The notes beneath the pieces are model-generated. The model was not told the DNA's origin and ran no database searches. It saw nothing but the letters and a program-made list of their open reading frames with translations. Positions 45,761-55,073 of a DNA stretch of 64,000 nucleotides are shown here, one piece after another. Location: NCBI RefSeq assembly GCF_019898765.1, contig NZ_JAIOKB010000003.1, forward strand, positions 124,001 through 188,000. The letters are read 5' to 3'. The stretch comes from Sphingomonas yunnanensis (GTDB lineage: Bacteria > Pseudomonadota > Alphaproteobacteria > Sphingomonadales > Sphingomonadaceae). Every line of letters starts with the position of its first letter. Positions within the stretch are counted from its first letter, which is position 1. The translations under genes were made by a program, and so were the position numbers.

Positions 45761-46408
45761 ATGATCGCCAAACTATTCATCGCCGGTGCTGTGGCGCTCT
45801 TTGCGACCGTTGGACAAGCCGCGACAATCGATTTCGAGGCGCAGAAGATCGACGATTTCGGCTATCAGAGCTACGACTTTACCGAGGATGGATTTCGCGT
45901 GACCCTAGCGCCCACAAGCATTTTTGGCATGTATCTTATCAATGATCCCGCCAAGAATCTTGGCATGTGCGGTCCCGGTTGCGCGTCAAACAGCACGACA
46001 GCATACTACGGCCTGAATGAGACGAGCGTCTCCATCTCGCACGCGGGCGGTGACCTATTCTCGTTGACGTCAATCGACGCAGCGCAGACCTTTTTGGGCT
46101 TAGACCGCCCTCTTACTTTGACCTTGACCGGGGTGCAGGCTGGTGGAACCATCGAGACCTCAATATTCGTTGATCCAAATTCGGCCGAACGCTTCTCAAC
46201 GTTCTCGTTCGCAAACCTTGTTAATCTATCGTCCTTGACCATATCGGGGGGGCGGGACTTTCCCGAGTTCGCGCTCGATAACGTTGTTCTTTCAACGTCA
46301 GCTGTGCCAGAGCCCGCCTCTTGGGCGATGATGATCAGCGGCTTCGCTGTGGTAGGCGGCTCGATGCGCCGAGGCCGGTCGAGCAAGGCTGGGGCCAACT
46401 ACGTCTAG
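45761..46408 (+). CDS. PEPxxWA-CTERM exported protein
   Basis: 215 residues. Signal peptide MIAKLFIAGAVALFATVGQA-A, followed by a beta-rich domain (DFEAQKIDDFGYQSYDFTED, SLTLTGVQ-type repeats with many Thr/Ser) and the sorting signal AVPEPASWAMMISGFAVVGG followed by SMRRGRSSKAG. A CGPGCASNSTT motif early in the mature part has two close cysteines. Domain pattern resembles PEP-CTERM proteins with a carbohydrate-binding-like fold. Probably processed by an exosortase encoded elsewhere. GGGAGAAGG lies upstream of the ATG. Confidence 0.9.
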   Translation: MIAKLFIAGAVALFATVGQAATIDFEAQKIDDFGYQSYDFTEDGFRVTLAPTSIFGMYLINDPAKNLGMCGPGCASNSTTAYYGLNETSVSISHAGGDLFSLTSIDAAQTFLGLDRPLTLTLTGVQAGGTIETSIFVDPNSAERFSTFSFANLVNLSSLTISGGRDFPEFALDNVVLSTSAVPEPASWAMMISGFAVVGGSMRRGRSSKAGANYV

Positions 46409-46472
46409 CTGGCCAGACCAGATCCAGCCACATCGCGCGGTGACTGGTCATCGCTATCGATCCTGCTAGCGG

Positions 46473-46676
46473 ATGCACATGCTCAGATCACGGGTCAAGC
46501 GCCGCGAGGCGGCGGTCGAACGCATGTTGGGTCGCGTGGCTGCGATAGAGGCGTCGATAGCGGCTCTCGGAGACGAGGATCTGCTCGATCTCGCTGATAT
46601 TTTTGCCGACAAAGGAACGTGCCCGTTGCGTGAGATGACGCAGGACGCCATGCGTCGGCGCCATATCAGCTTGTGA
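46473..46676 (+). CDS. Small hypothetical protein coupled to the SEC-C gene
   Basis: 67 residues, highly charged and helical: MHMLRSRVKRREAAVERMLG, RVAAIEASIAALGDEDLLDL, ADIFADKGTCPLREMTQDAM. The stop (TGA at 46674-46676) overlaps the ATG of the next gene, so the two are translated together. The ATG at 46473 has no strong ribosome site; the second ATG at 46479 is an alternative. Function unknown. Confidence 0.6.
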   Translation: MHMLRSRVKRREAAVERMLGRVAAIEASIAALGDEDLLDLADIFADKGTCPLREMTQDAMRRRHISL

Positions 46677-47332
46677 TGCGGCCTCCATCACGATTTCGGC
46701 GGCTGGACGGCGCGCTCGCGGACCTTCCTGTCGAACAGCCGATGCTACTCACCGAACTTGACGGCTTCCTCACCGGCCTGCTTGTGGCCCCCCAAGCAAC
46801 GCCGGCAATCGAGTGGATGGAGGTCATCTGGGGCCCGGAGACCCAAGGCGTGCCTCCCTTCGAGGATCCGCTCGACGTGCAGTGGTTCGCTTCGGCGGTG
46901 TTGGCGCGCCAGTCGGAGATCGCCCGCGACCTTGCCCGTGGCAAATTCCAGCCGATCCTCGACGTCGACCAGCGGGATCGCGAGCTGCTCTGGGAAGACT
47001 GGGTCGGTGGCTTTGCCGAAGCGGTGGCATTGCGTCCGAATGCGTGGAGCGCGCTGGCGAACGATGACTCTTTGTCGCAGCCATGGTCGCGATTGGAGAC
47101 GCTGATCAAGGTTGCTCGTAACGAGAGCGACCTGGACAGCGTGGAGGTCAACGCCGTCCAGGACCATGTCGTAAGCGACCTCACTGGCGCGGTGCTCCGC
47201 CTCTACGCCGTGTCCAATCGTTCCATGGCAGCGGACGACGCGGTGCCGTCGACGGTGATGGCGGCCAAGACCGGCCGGAACGATCCGTGCCCGTGTGGAT
47301 CAGGCAGGAAACACAAGCGCTGTTGCGCCTGA
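46676..47332 (+). CDS. UPF0149 (YecA-type) protein with C-terminal SEC-C motif
   Basis: 218 residues. The N-terminal two thirds fit the YgfB/YecA (UPF0149) helical family: LLTELDGFLTGLLVAPQATP, IEWMEVIWGPETQGVPPFED, LWEDWVGGFAEAVALRPNAW. The C-terminus is a zinc-binding SEC-C motif, GRNDPCPCGSGRKHKRCCA, as at the end of SecA and many accessory proteins. Its role is unknown; SEC-C often mediates protein or ribosome contacts. A GTG at 46673 precedes the ATG. Confidence 0.88.
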   Translation: MRPPSRFRRLDGALADLPVEQPMLLTELDGFLTGLLVAPQATPAIEWMEVIWGPETQGVPPFEDPLDVQWFASAVLARQSEIARDLARGKFQPILDVDQRDRELLWEDWVGGFAEAVALRPNAWSALANDDSLSQPWSRLETLIKVARNESDLDSVEVNAVQDHVVSDLTGAVLRLYAVSNRSMAADDAVPSTVMAAKTGRNDPCPCGSGRKHKRCCA

Positions 47333-47847
47333 GAGTGGCCGGCGATCGCGCGATGTGCACGCGTCGCCGACGGGTCAGCTTTGCCTACATCTCGGCGCAA
47401 GGCGGCCACACCGCTTCCCCCCCAACCAGGTCATCCGGACATCGGCGCGGAACTGCCCGCAAGGCTCGAACCCCGAGATGAACAAGCGTCCGACGTCGGG
47501 CGGCCGGCAGGGGGCGGGCTGAGTGGCCGGGACTGGGTTCTCGCCTCGAGAGGGCTGCGGGCCGCAAAGCCCACTTGCCGACATGCTGGTGATCGCGCAC
47601 CTTCCTTCCATGCGTTTCACATGCTTTCCCTTGGCGGCGTTGCTGACGAGCGCTTGCAGCGGACCGAGCACTCCCACAATCGATCAACTTGAGGTCGTTG
47701 CGCCCGGGCTACAGATCGCGATCGACGGTCAAGGAAACGGAGGCTTTATCAAACGCTCTCGGCAACAGCATGAAGTGGCTGCTAAATTCACGCCGAACGC
47801 AGATCATCTCAGACGTTCATACAGCCTGCACGATCAGGTTGGAGCTA
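47333..47847. other. Gap with repeat copy E and no supportable gene
   Basis: About 515 bases with overlapping short frames on both strands and no recognisable product. Repeat copy E lies at 47476-47540. Confidence 0.4.
47476..47540 (+). repeat. Accessory-region 60-base repeat, copy E
   Basis: GAGATGAACAAGCGTCCGAC starts the unit and CTGAGTGGCCGGGACTGGGT ends it. Part of the same-orientation repeat family. Confidence 0.65.
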
Positions 47848-48219
47848 ATGGTGGGCGGAATGGGGACCTTCTCAGATCGTCGATCCTCTCACGCCGCGCT
47901 TGGTTCGCGTCGCTTTTGGCTCCTCATATTCGTCACACTAACGTGGATATTTGTTCTTGCTGGCGCGAGGATGTGGATCGAGCATAGAACAAGTTGGCCC
48001 GAAGCTTATGGCTTTCACTGTCGGCGACGCGGTTGCACAATAGACGTTCTCATTCACAGCCCCGCTCTGCTCCGCAAGGGCGGCAGATATGAGATCAGCC
48101 TTTTCGCATTGCTCTGGCTGATCCCAGCCATTGTTTTGGGAGCGTCAATCGTCGCTTTGGGGAGACGAGTGCGCGGCGACCGCGCCCCGAAGCGCACGCC
48201 TGCGTCGCGTGAGCCGTAA
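47848..48219 (+). CDS. Hypothetical membrane protein with two TM helices
   Basis: 123 residues from the ATG at 47848, which has GGAG eight bases upstream. Helix 1 is RRFWLLIFVTLTWIFVLAGA (about residues 20-40) and helix 2 ALLWLIPAIVLGASIVALGR (near 85-105), with a short outer loop holding two cysteines (GFHCRRRGCTIDVLI). The C-terminus is basic. Frame upstream of 47848 stays open but does not look coding. Family not recognised. Confidence 0.55.
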   Translation: MVGGMGTFSDRRSSHAALGSRRFWLLIFVTLTWIFVLAGARMWIEHRTSWPEAYGFHCRRRGCTIDVLIHSPALLRKGGRYEISLFALLWLIPAIVLGASIVALGRRVRGDRAPKRTPASREP

Positions 48220-48292
48220 GCTGCCGGTCTGACATCCTCCCTACTCAGCCAGCCGAGCGGCCCTGCGGGATGCTCGAAAGCCTCGACGTGGG

Positions 48293-48353
48293 GATGAACG
48301 AGCGGCCGGACCCGGGAAGAGGGTAGGAGCTCCTGAGTGATCGCTATGGGTCC
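48293..48353 (+). repeat. Accessory-region 60-base repeat, copy B
   Basis: GGATGAACGAGCGGCCGGAC starts the unit and CTGAGTGATCGCTATGGGTC ends it. It lies in the 298-base gap before the GH92 gene; the rest of the gap holds no gene that I can support. Confidence 0.75.
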
Positions 48354-48517
48354 ACGCTTCGGCGCTGGCTCGGAAGCGCGGGGGCGTGCTCTCTTCCAAG
48401 CGACCAAGCTCCGGAGCTCGACACTGTTTCAGCGGGTAGAAGGACACAGCCACGGTTGACCGAGCCATCCCCATACTTAAGAATATCGTCTTTCTTTATT
48501 GCGCGTCGGAGATGGTG

Positions 48518-50923
48518 ATGTTCCGCTATGGTCTGGCAGCTGCCACCTGCCTGAGCCTCACCGGGCTCGCCGTGGCGCAGCAGGGCAGGCCATCGACGCC
48601 TGCTGCCGACGTTGATCCCTTCATCGGCACCACCAACGGCGGTAACGTTTTCCCGGGCGCGACACGGCCATTCGGCATGGTCGCGTTCAGCCCCGAGCTC
48701 ACGCCGCTGCCGGGTAAGCGGCTGCCAATCGCAGCGCCCGGCGGCTACGAATGGCGCGGCAACGGGGTGCGCGGGTTCAGCCTTACTCATGTCTCAGGCA
48801 CCGGCTGTGCCGGGGCGAGCGGCGACGTTCCGATCATGCCAGTGACGATCCCGGTCGAGCGCTCGCCCGCCTCCGTCGAGGCTGGGCTGAGTTACGCCAG
48901 CCTGCTCGACCATGCCGCCGAACGCGCCTCACCCGGGGCCTACCATGTCACACTAGACAACGGCGTCGCGGTCGATCTCGGCGCAACCGAGCGCAGTGCG
49001 ATCGGCCGCTTTGCCTTCCCCGCTGACAAGCCCGCCAATCTGCTGTTCCGCACCTCCGACAGTGAGGTAGGCAGCAGCGATTCCACGATCCGCATCGATC
49101 CGGCCAGTCGGACGGTCAGCGGCACCGTCACGTCGGGCAATTTCTGCGGCTATCTCGCGGCGGATCGACGCGAGAGCTACTACACGCTCCACTTCGTCGC
49201 GCAGTTCGACCAGCCTTTCACCGTCGGCGGAACGTGGCGCGACGAGCGCGTCAGCGCGGGCGCAGTGAGCGGGGGCGGGGGCACCGGCTACGGCGACCGC
49301 GGCCATCCGCCGGTGGGGCGTGGAGCGGGCGGCTGGATCAGTTTCGCGCCTGACGCCGCGCGCGCGGTGACGATGCGTGTCGGCGTGTCCTATGTCGACG
49401 AGGCGGGCGCTCGGCGCAACCTGGAGCGCGAGAGCCCGACGGGCACCAGCGTGGACTCGGTTCAGGCCGCGGGTCGGGCCGCGTGGGAGCAGGCGTTGGG
49501 TCGTATCCGCGTCGAGGGTGGCGCGCACGACGAGCGCACCGTCTTCTACACCGCGCTGTACCACGCGCTGATGACGCCCAACCTCTACAGCGACGTCGAC
49601 GGGCGCTACCGCGGTTTCGACGCCGCGGTGCACGCGCTCGCGCCGCGGCAGCAGGCACAATATGCGAACTACTCGGGCTGGGACGTCTATCGCTCGCAGC
49701 TCCAGCTGGTGACGCTCGTCGACCCGCAGCGCGGCTCGGACATCGCGCAGTCGCTGCTCAACCAGGCCGAGCAGAACGGCGGGACGTGGGACCGCTGGAC
49801 GCATCTCACCGGCGCCACCGGCGTGATGAACGGTGACCCGTCGCCGCCGTCGCTCGCCGCCATCTACGCCTTTGGGGGGCGCTGGTTCGACATTCAGCGC
49901 GCCTATGCCTCGCTGCGTAGTGCCGCGACGATCCCCAGCGCTAAGGATCTCGATCGCAGGGGCTGCCCTGTGCTGTGCGTCGGGCAGCGGCCCGGGCTCG
50001 ATCAGTGGCTGAAGCTGCACTACATGCCCATCGGCGCGCCGGGCTGGGGCGCTGTGTCCGACACGCTCGAGCTCGCCGCGGCCGACTTCGGGCTCGCCGA
50101 ACTGGCACGCCACGCCGGGGACCGCGCCGGCGAGAAGCTGTTCCGCGCGCGCTCGGGCTGGTGGCGCAACCTATACAACCCCGCAGCCACACCCGCGGGC
50201 GGCTATCTCCAGCCGCGACGCGCCGACGGTGGCTGGCCACGCTTCGATCCGTCCTCGGACGAGGAGATGGTGGAGGGCAGCGGCGCGCAATATCTCTGGA
50301 TGGTGCCGTTCGACCCGGCGGGTCTGATCGACGTGCTCGGCGGCCGTGCCGCGGCGTCGCGCCGGCTCGACGCCTTCTTCCGCGCGGCCGACGGCGGCTG
50401 GGCGGTGACGAAGGCCGGCCCGCTGCATGCCGAGCTCGACAACGAGCCGTCCATCGCTTCGCCGTGGACCTACTTGTTCACCGGCGAGCCGTGGAAGACG
50501 CAGGAGACGGTGCGCGCGGCGATGCGGCAGATTTGGACCAACACGCCCGCTGGCATCTCCGGCAACGACGACCTGGGTCAGATGTCATCCTGGTACGTCT
50601 GGTCGGCGCTGGGGCTATACCCGCTCTATCCCGGCCGCGCCGAGCTGGTGATCGGCAGCCCGCTCTTCCCGCGCGCGACGATCGAGCGCCCCGGCGGCGT
50701 CCGGCTGGTGATCGACGCGCCCGGCGCTGCGCCCGACGCGCCCTACGTTTCCGCGCTGCGCATCGACGGTCGCGCCAGCGATCGCGCGTGGCTGCCGGCC
50801 CAAGCGGTGACGCGCGGCGCCACGCTCGCCTTCACCATGGCGCGTCAGCCGGACCGCTCCTGGGCGACTCGTACTACGCCACCATCGTTCGGGCCGAGAG
50901 TAGGGGGCGCATCCCATCGCTGA
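48518..50923 (+). CDS. GH92 family alpha-mannosidase, secreted
   Basis: 801 residues from the ATG at 48518 (GGAG at 48508). Signal peptide MFRYGLAAATCLSLTGLAVA-Q. Family motifs: VDPFIGTTNGGNVFPGATRP at the start of the mature protein, GVRGFSLTHVSGTGC, YTALYHALMTPNLYSDVDGR, NYSGWDVYRSQLQLVTLVDP, VEGSGAQYLWMVPFDPAGLI, and GNDDLGQMSSWYVWSALGLY with the catalytic-region acidic residues. GH92 enzymes are calcium-dependent exo-mannosidases acting on mannan or N-glycans. It faces two secreted peptidase genes. Confidence 0.94.
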   Translation: MFRYGLAAATCLSLTGLAVAQQGRPSTPAADVDPFIGTTNGGNVFPGATRPFGMVAFSPELTPLPGKRLPIAAPGGYEWRGNGVRGFSLTHVSGTGCAGASGDVPIMPVTIPVERSPASVEAGLSYASLLDHAAERASPGAYHVTLDNGVAVDLGATERSAIGRFAFPADKPANLLFRTSDSEVGSSDSTIRIDPASRTVSGTVTSGNFCGYLAADRRESYYTLHFVAQFDQPFTVGGTWRDERVSAGAVSGGGGTGYGDRGHPPVGRGAGGWISFAPDAARAVTMRVGVSYVDEAGARRNLERESPTGTSVDSVQAAGRAAWEQALGRIRVEGGAHDERTVFYTALYHALMTPNLYSDVDGRYRGFDAAVHALAPRQQAQYANYSGWDVYRSQLQLVTLVDPQRGSDIAQSLLNQAEQNGGTWDRWTHLTGATGVMNGDPSPPSLAAIYAFGGRWFDIQRAYASLRSAATIPSAKDLDRRGCPVLCVGQRPGLDQWLKLHYMPIGAPGWGAVSDTLELAAADFGLAELARHAGDRAGEKLFRARSGWWRNLYNPAATPAGGYLQPRRADGGWPRFDPSSDEEMVEGSGAQYLWMVPFDPAGLIDVLGGRAAASRRLDAFFRAADGGWAVTKAGPLHAELDNEPSIASPWTYLFTGEPWKTQETVRAAMRQIWTNTPAGISGNDDLGQMSSWYVWSALGLYPLYPGRAELVIGSPLFPRATIERPGGVRLVIDAPGAAPDAPYVSALRIDGRASDRAWLPAQAVTRGATLAFTMARQPDRSWATRTTPPSFGPRVGGASHR

Positions 50924-51308
50924 TAAGGCTGCGCGTTGTCGCGTGTTCCGATGCGAGCCATCCAAAGCTCGCTGCTAGGGGCCGGCTAAGCGCGATGTAG
51001 CAGCCGCGATCGATTGCCGGCCGCTTATCCTCAGCGAAGCCTGCCAGGAGCAATACGGGTCGAAGAGGACGGTTGGCGGATTGATGGCGCGCGGGTGCCT
51101 CGATCCATACTTCGCTTCGCCGCTGCGCGGCTTGGACAGCCTCTCTCATCCCGGATGGTAGGGGAGGGTACGAGCGAGCAGCCTAGGCGCGTTGCGGCGT
51201 TTCTACACTATGCCCACTCTACTCGGTATAGCGTGCTGAACTCCTCCTGCGTCCCCACCCGCGTTCGGCTGATGCCCTCCTCAAGCTCGGCTCGCGCAGA
51301 AACTCGCC
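50924..51308. other. Gap with no supportable gene
   Basis: About 385 bases between the convergent GH92 and peptidase genes. Frames are short. A segment near 51008-51056 ending in GGGTCG may be a very worn member of the 60-base repeat family, but I cannot support it. Confidence 0.4.
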
Positions 51309-52856
51309 TCAGCTCGCCGCGTCGTCGTAAAACTTGTCGAGGTCGCGCTTCAATGCCGTCATCGATCCCGGATGAATGTAGATCATGTGGCCAGACTCGT
51401 AATAGGCGAAGGTTAGGTTCTGGCGCAGCGTAGGATCGAGTTGCATGTGTTTGAGCGAATATTCCGCGCCGTAGAAGGGCGTTGCCATGTCGTAGTAGCC
51501 GTTGAGCGATAGCACCTTCAGGTTTGGATTCTGGCGCATCGCCTGGCTGAGGTCGAGCGACGTGACGGCGAGCGCCTGCTGTGACCCGTCTGGACCCTTG
51601 TGCTTCTGATCCCAGTTCCCGCGAATGCCGCTGTAGAAATTGGGGCGGTACGTGAGCGACGTCTTGTAGCCCAAGGTGCCGAACAGATAAGCGTTGAGCG
51701 CGCCGATGTACGCGCCGCTAAGCGCCGTATCGGCGGCGTCGTATTCGGGCGCTTCCGCTGCCGCGTCCACGTCAATCCCGAGAAAGCGTGAATCAAGCCG
51801 ACCAACGGTGCGGCGCTGGTCACGCATCAGCTCCTTGCGGAACCGTGCGAGGTCGATGCGCAGATCGTTGCGAACCAGGAAGTCGGTGGAAAGGCCGGTG
51901 TAAGCCGACAGCTGCGCCGCGATCACGCGCTGTTCCTCCGCTGTGATGTCGTCCCCCTTGGCAAGCGCGGCCAGATACGGCCCGCGCGCCCACTCGCGCA
52001 CCTCGGTCAACCAGGGTTCGAGCGCCGTGGGGCGATTGGAAAGGCGGTTGTGGTACCAAGCGGTTGCGGCAAAGCTGGGAAGGTAGGTGACGTAAATCTG
52101 GTCGAAGCCCGGTTGGCGGATGCCGTAGTTGAGGATCGATGAGAGCAGGATGACGCCGTTCATTTGCACGCCGCGCTGTTGGAGCGTGTGGACCAGGCCG
52201 GCCGAGCGGAGCGTTCCGTAACTCTCCCCGAGGAGGAATTTTGGCGCATTCCAGCGATCGTTGATCGACAGCCAGCGCTGTATCGCCTTGGCGAACGCAT
52301 CGATGTCTTGGTCGACGCCGAAGAAGTCCTTGTCCTTGGCCTTGCCGAGCGGGCGCGACAGGCCTGTGGCCATCGCGTCGATGAAGACGAGGTCGGTCTT
52401 GTCGAGGATGGATTGATGATTCGCGACGATACGGAACGGCGCGTTGGGGGCAGTGGCGGTCGTGGGCGTGTCCACCCGCATCGGGCCGAATGAGCCCATG
52501 TGAAGCCACATCGTCGATGAGCCAGGGCCGCCGTTGAAGAGGAAGGTGACGGGACGGCGCGCTCCGGCCTTGCTGCCGTCGACAACGTAGGAGGTGTAGA
52601 ACATGCTGCCGACCGGCTCGCCCGCGTCGCCGCGGATGGTCAGCGTGCCAGGTGTCACGGTGTAGCCGATCGTGCGCCCACCGATCGTAACTCGGCCCTT
52701 CTTAGGCTGCGCGTCTTCCTTCGCGCTTGCAGCCGCGATGTCGGGGTCGGGCTTCTCAATCTCTTTTGACTGAGTGGCGGTGGGATCAGGCTCCTGTGCA
52801 GCGGCGGGAAACACGAAGGCGGATGCGATGAGCGCGACGAGAAGCGTAGGGCGCAT
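51309..52856 (-). CDS. S10-family serine carboxypeptidase-like protein, secreted
   Basis: 515 residues with the signal peptide MRPTLLVALIASAFVFPAAA-Q (start at 52856; an in-frame earlier codon at 52901 lacks the signal layout). Alpha/beta-hydrolase fold: VTFLFNGGPGSSTMWLHMGS (oxyanion region), catalytic Ser in LLGESYGTLRSAGLVHTL, Asp in LNGYYDMATPFYGAE and His in YYESGHMIYIHPG. Periplasmic or secreted exopeptidase. It lies 41 bases downstream of the DUF885 gene, so both are probably one operon for peptide breakdown. Confidence 0.92.
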   Translation of the reverse strand: MRPTLLVALIASAFVFPAAAQEPDPTATQSKEIEKPDPDIAAASAKEDAQPKKGRVTIGGRTIGYTVTPGTLTIRGDAGEPVGSMFYTSYVVDGSKAGARRPVTFLFNGGPGSSTMWLHMGSFGPMRVDTPTTATAPNAPFRIVANHQSILDKTDLVFIDAMATGLSRPLGKAKDKDFFGVDQDIDAFAKAIQRWLSINDRWNAPKFLLGESYGTLRSAGLVHTLQQRGVQMNGVILLSSILNYGIRQPGFDQIYVTYLPSFAATAWYHNRLSNRPTALEPWLTEVREWARGPYLAALAKGDDITAEEQRVIAAQLSAYTGLSTDFLVRNDLRIDLARFRKELMRDQRRTVGRLDSRFLGIDVDAAAEAPEYDAADTALSGAYIGALNAYLFGTLGYKTSLTYRPNFYSGIRGNWDQKHKGPDGSQQALAVTSLDLSQAMRQNPNLKVLSLNGYYDMATPFYGAEYSLKHMQLDPTLRQNLTFAYYESGHMIYIHPGSMTALKRDLDKFYDDAAS

Positions 52857-52897
52857 GGACGAGAACCTCGGAGGGAAGAGGGTGAAGGAGCGCGCGA

Positions 52898-54637
52898 TCA
52901 CTTGCGCGCGGCGAGCGTGTCGGGGCCGCCGGCGTCGATCCAGTCGTCAATCTCGCGCTCGAGCACCGGGAGCGGCACCGAGCCGAGATTCAGGATCAGG
53001 TCGTGAAACGGGCGCTGGTCGAAGCGCGCGCCGAGCTTCGCCTCGGCCTCCGCGCGCTTGCGGCGGATCGTCATCTCGCCGAGCTTGTAGGCGAGCGCCT
53101 GCCCAGGCCAGCTGATGTAACGGTCGATCTCGGTTTCGACCTCGTGGCGCGAAAGCGCGGTGTGCTCGAGGAGGTAGGCGATGGCCTTGTCGCGGCTCCA
53201 GCCATAGTGGTGTATGCCGGTGTCGATCACCAGTCTGCAGGCGCGCCACATCTCGTAGGAGAGGCGGCCGAAATTCTCATAGGGCGTGCGGTAGATGCCT
53301 GCCACGGTGCCGAGCCACTCGGTGTAGAGACCCCATCCCTCGCCGTAGCCCGAAAAATAGGTTTGCTTGCGAAACTCGGGTCGGTCGGGTCCCTCGCGCG
53401 CGACGGCCGCCTGGAAGCTATGGCCAGGAACGCACTCGTGGAGGGTCAGCGCGGGTATCTGGTACAGCGGGCGCGACGGCAGGTCATGAGTGTTCATCAG
53501 GCAGCTCTCGAGCCCGCCTCGTCCCGCGGTGTAGAAGGGTGCGATCGCTTCCGGCACCGGGCGGATGGTGAAACGGTATCGCGGCAGAAAGCCGAACATG
53601 TTCTTGAGCTCGCCGTCCATCCGCTTCGCGGCGTAGGACGACACGCCCATTAGTTCGTCCGGGGTGCGCGCGTAGAAACGCGGATCGGTGCGCAGGAACT
53701 GCTTGAACTGCTCCAGCGTGCCGGCGAACTTCGCCGCCGCCTTTGCCGTCTCCATCTCGACGGTGATCCGCGCGACCTCCTTGAGGCCGATCGCGTGGAT
53801 CTGTGAGGCGGTGAGCGAGAGCGTCGTGAACTGGCGAATCTGCGTTTGGTAGAATGCGCGGCCGTCCGGCATCGTCTCGGCGGCGAGCGTGGTGCGCGTC
53901 CTTGGCAGGTACTCACCGCGGTAGAAGGTGAGCAGTTTGGAGTAGGCGGGGACGACCGTGCCGACGATCAACCGCTTCGCCTCTCCGCGCAATGCCTCCT
54001 GCTCGCCAGCGGGGATCGCCGCGGGCAGCTTCGTGAACGGTGCGTAGAAGGGGTTTTGCTCGGGTTCGGCAACAGTGTAGGCGGTGATGGAGGCGTCTCG
54101 GCCGGCGAGCGTCACCCGGGGCACGCTGAACCCGCGCGCGAGCCCGGCGCGCATGTTGACGATCTGCTCGTCGAAGTAGCGAGGCAGGTCGCGCATCCGT
54201 CCGAGATAGCGGCGCACCTGCTCAGGGCGGCTGTAGGGAGTGCGCGGCGCGATGCCGGACCAGAAGTTGCTGTCGGCGTTGAACGGCATTTCCCAGATGC
54301 GGAACGGCGCGTCGGCGACAAACGCCTCCAGGCTGGCGCGGAATACCGCGGCGTTGATCCGCTCCTCGGGCGAGAGTTGGTCGGTCGGAATGCGATCGAG
54401 GGCCGCGAGTGTGCGCTTCCAATATGCCGCGCGTTCCGCCTGCGCGACGGAGTTGACGCGCGGGAAATGATCGTCAGCCGCGGACCACGGCTCATCATCA
54501 GGCAGGCGCGCAAACTGCTTCTGCCTCCACGTCCATTCCTCCTCGTAGAGCGTGCGGAGCACGGCATCGGCGGGGGGCGGAGTCTGTGCTGTGGCCAAGG
54601 CGCCGACGAGCGCGAGTGAGAGCAGGAGAGGGCCCAT
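52898..54637 (-). CDS. DUF885 metallopeptidase-like protein, secreted
   Basis: 579 residues. Signal peptide MGPLLLSLALVGALATAQT, starting at 54637; an upstream ATG at 54667 is in frame but adds ten non-signal residues. Zinc motif HECVPGHSFQAAVARE (HExxxGH form) with YFSGYGEGWGLYTEWLGTV downstream, typical of DUF885 proteins, which are thought to be metallopeptidases. First gene of the pair with the S10 peptidase. Periplasmic digestion of peptides is the likely role. Confidence 0.92.
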   Translation of the reverse strand: MGPLLLSLALVGALATAQTPPPADAVLRTLYEEEWTWRQKQFARLPDDEPWSAADDHFPRVNSVAQAERAAYWKRTLAALDRIPTDQLSPEERINAAVFRASLEAFVADAPFRIWEMPFNADSNFWSGIAPRTPYSRPEQVRRYLGRMRDLPRYFDEQIVNMRAGLARGFSVPRVTLAGRDASITAYTVAEPEQNPFYAPFTKLPAAIPAGEQEALRGEAKRLIVGTVVPAYSKLLTFYRGEYLPRTRTTLAAETMPDGRAFYQTQIRQFTTLSLTASQIHAIGLKEVARITVEMETAKAAAKFAGTLEQFKQFLRTDPRFYARTPDELMGVSSYAAKRMDGELKNMFGFLPRYRFTIRPVPEAIAPFYTAGRGGLESCLMNTHDLPSRPLYQIPALTLHECVPGHSFQAAVAREGPDRPEFRKQTYFSGYGEGWGLYTEWLGTVAGIYRTPYENFGRLSYEMWRACRLVIDTGIHHYGWSRDKAIAYLLEHTALSRHEVETEIDRYISWPGQALAYKLGEMTIRRKRAEAEAKLGARFDQRPFHDLILNLGSVPLPVLEREIDDWIDAGGPDTLAARK

Positions 54638-54891
54638 TAAGACTCCGTCATAAGACTTGAGCGGCACGAGACGGCGACGTAGCCCGAGGAGACAGCGGCC
54701 TTGAGGCTGCGCGCCTCAGTGTGGATGTTGAAGCTACCTGTCGCCGCGGCCAGTGTCGTTCCGATCCCCTGCATGCTCCGCGGTCTCCCCTTCTAACCTA
54801 CCTAAACGAAAGCCTAATTCAGGGTATACGGTATGGCAACGGTTCTTTCCTCTGCGGACAAATCGGATGGTTTGCCGTCGGGAGAGCCATC

Positions 54892-54922
54892 GTGACACTT
54901 TGCCGCACCGGCAAAGTGTCAC
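54892..54922. repeat. Perfect 13-bp inverted repeat
   Basis: GTGACACTTTGCC at 54892-54904 and its exact reverse complement at 54910-54922, with the 5-base loop GCACC. There is no T-run on either side, so it is not a typical terminator. It lies in a gap of about 435 bases (54638-55073) between the DUF885 gene and the winged-helix gene; I see no gene in the rest of that gap. Confidence 0.85.
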
Positions 54923-55073
54923 TGCGACCCAATTGACAAGTAGAGGATGGCAAGACATTCACATCGCAGCTGACCTGTGCTTGGCATGTTCCATGCAGCA
55001 GCTCGGCCTCTTTGCAACTGTCAGTAGCGACGGTCTTCCGCGTGATCGGACGGCAATCGCCGAGTAAATAGAA

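Noticed and set aside
51200..51320. A short minus-strand frame after the S10 peptidase stop (RRVSARAELEEGISRTRVG)
   Set aside because: Looks protein-like but has no start of its own and is too short to support.
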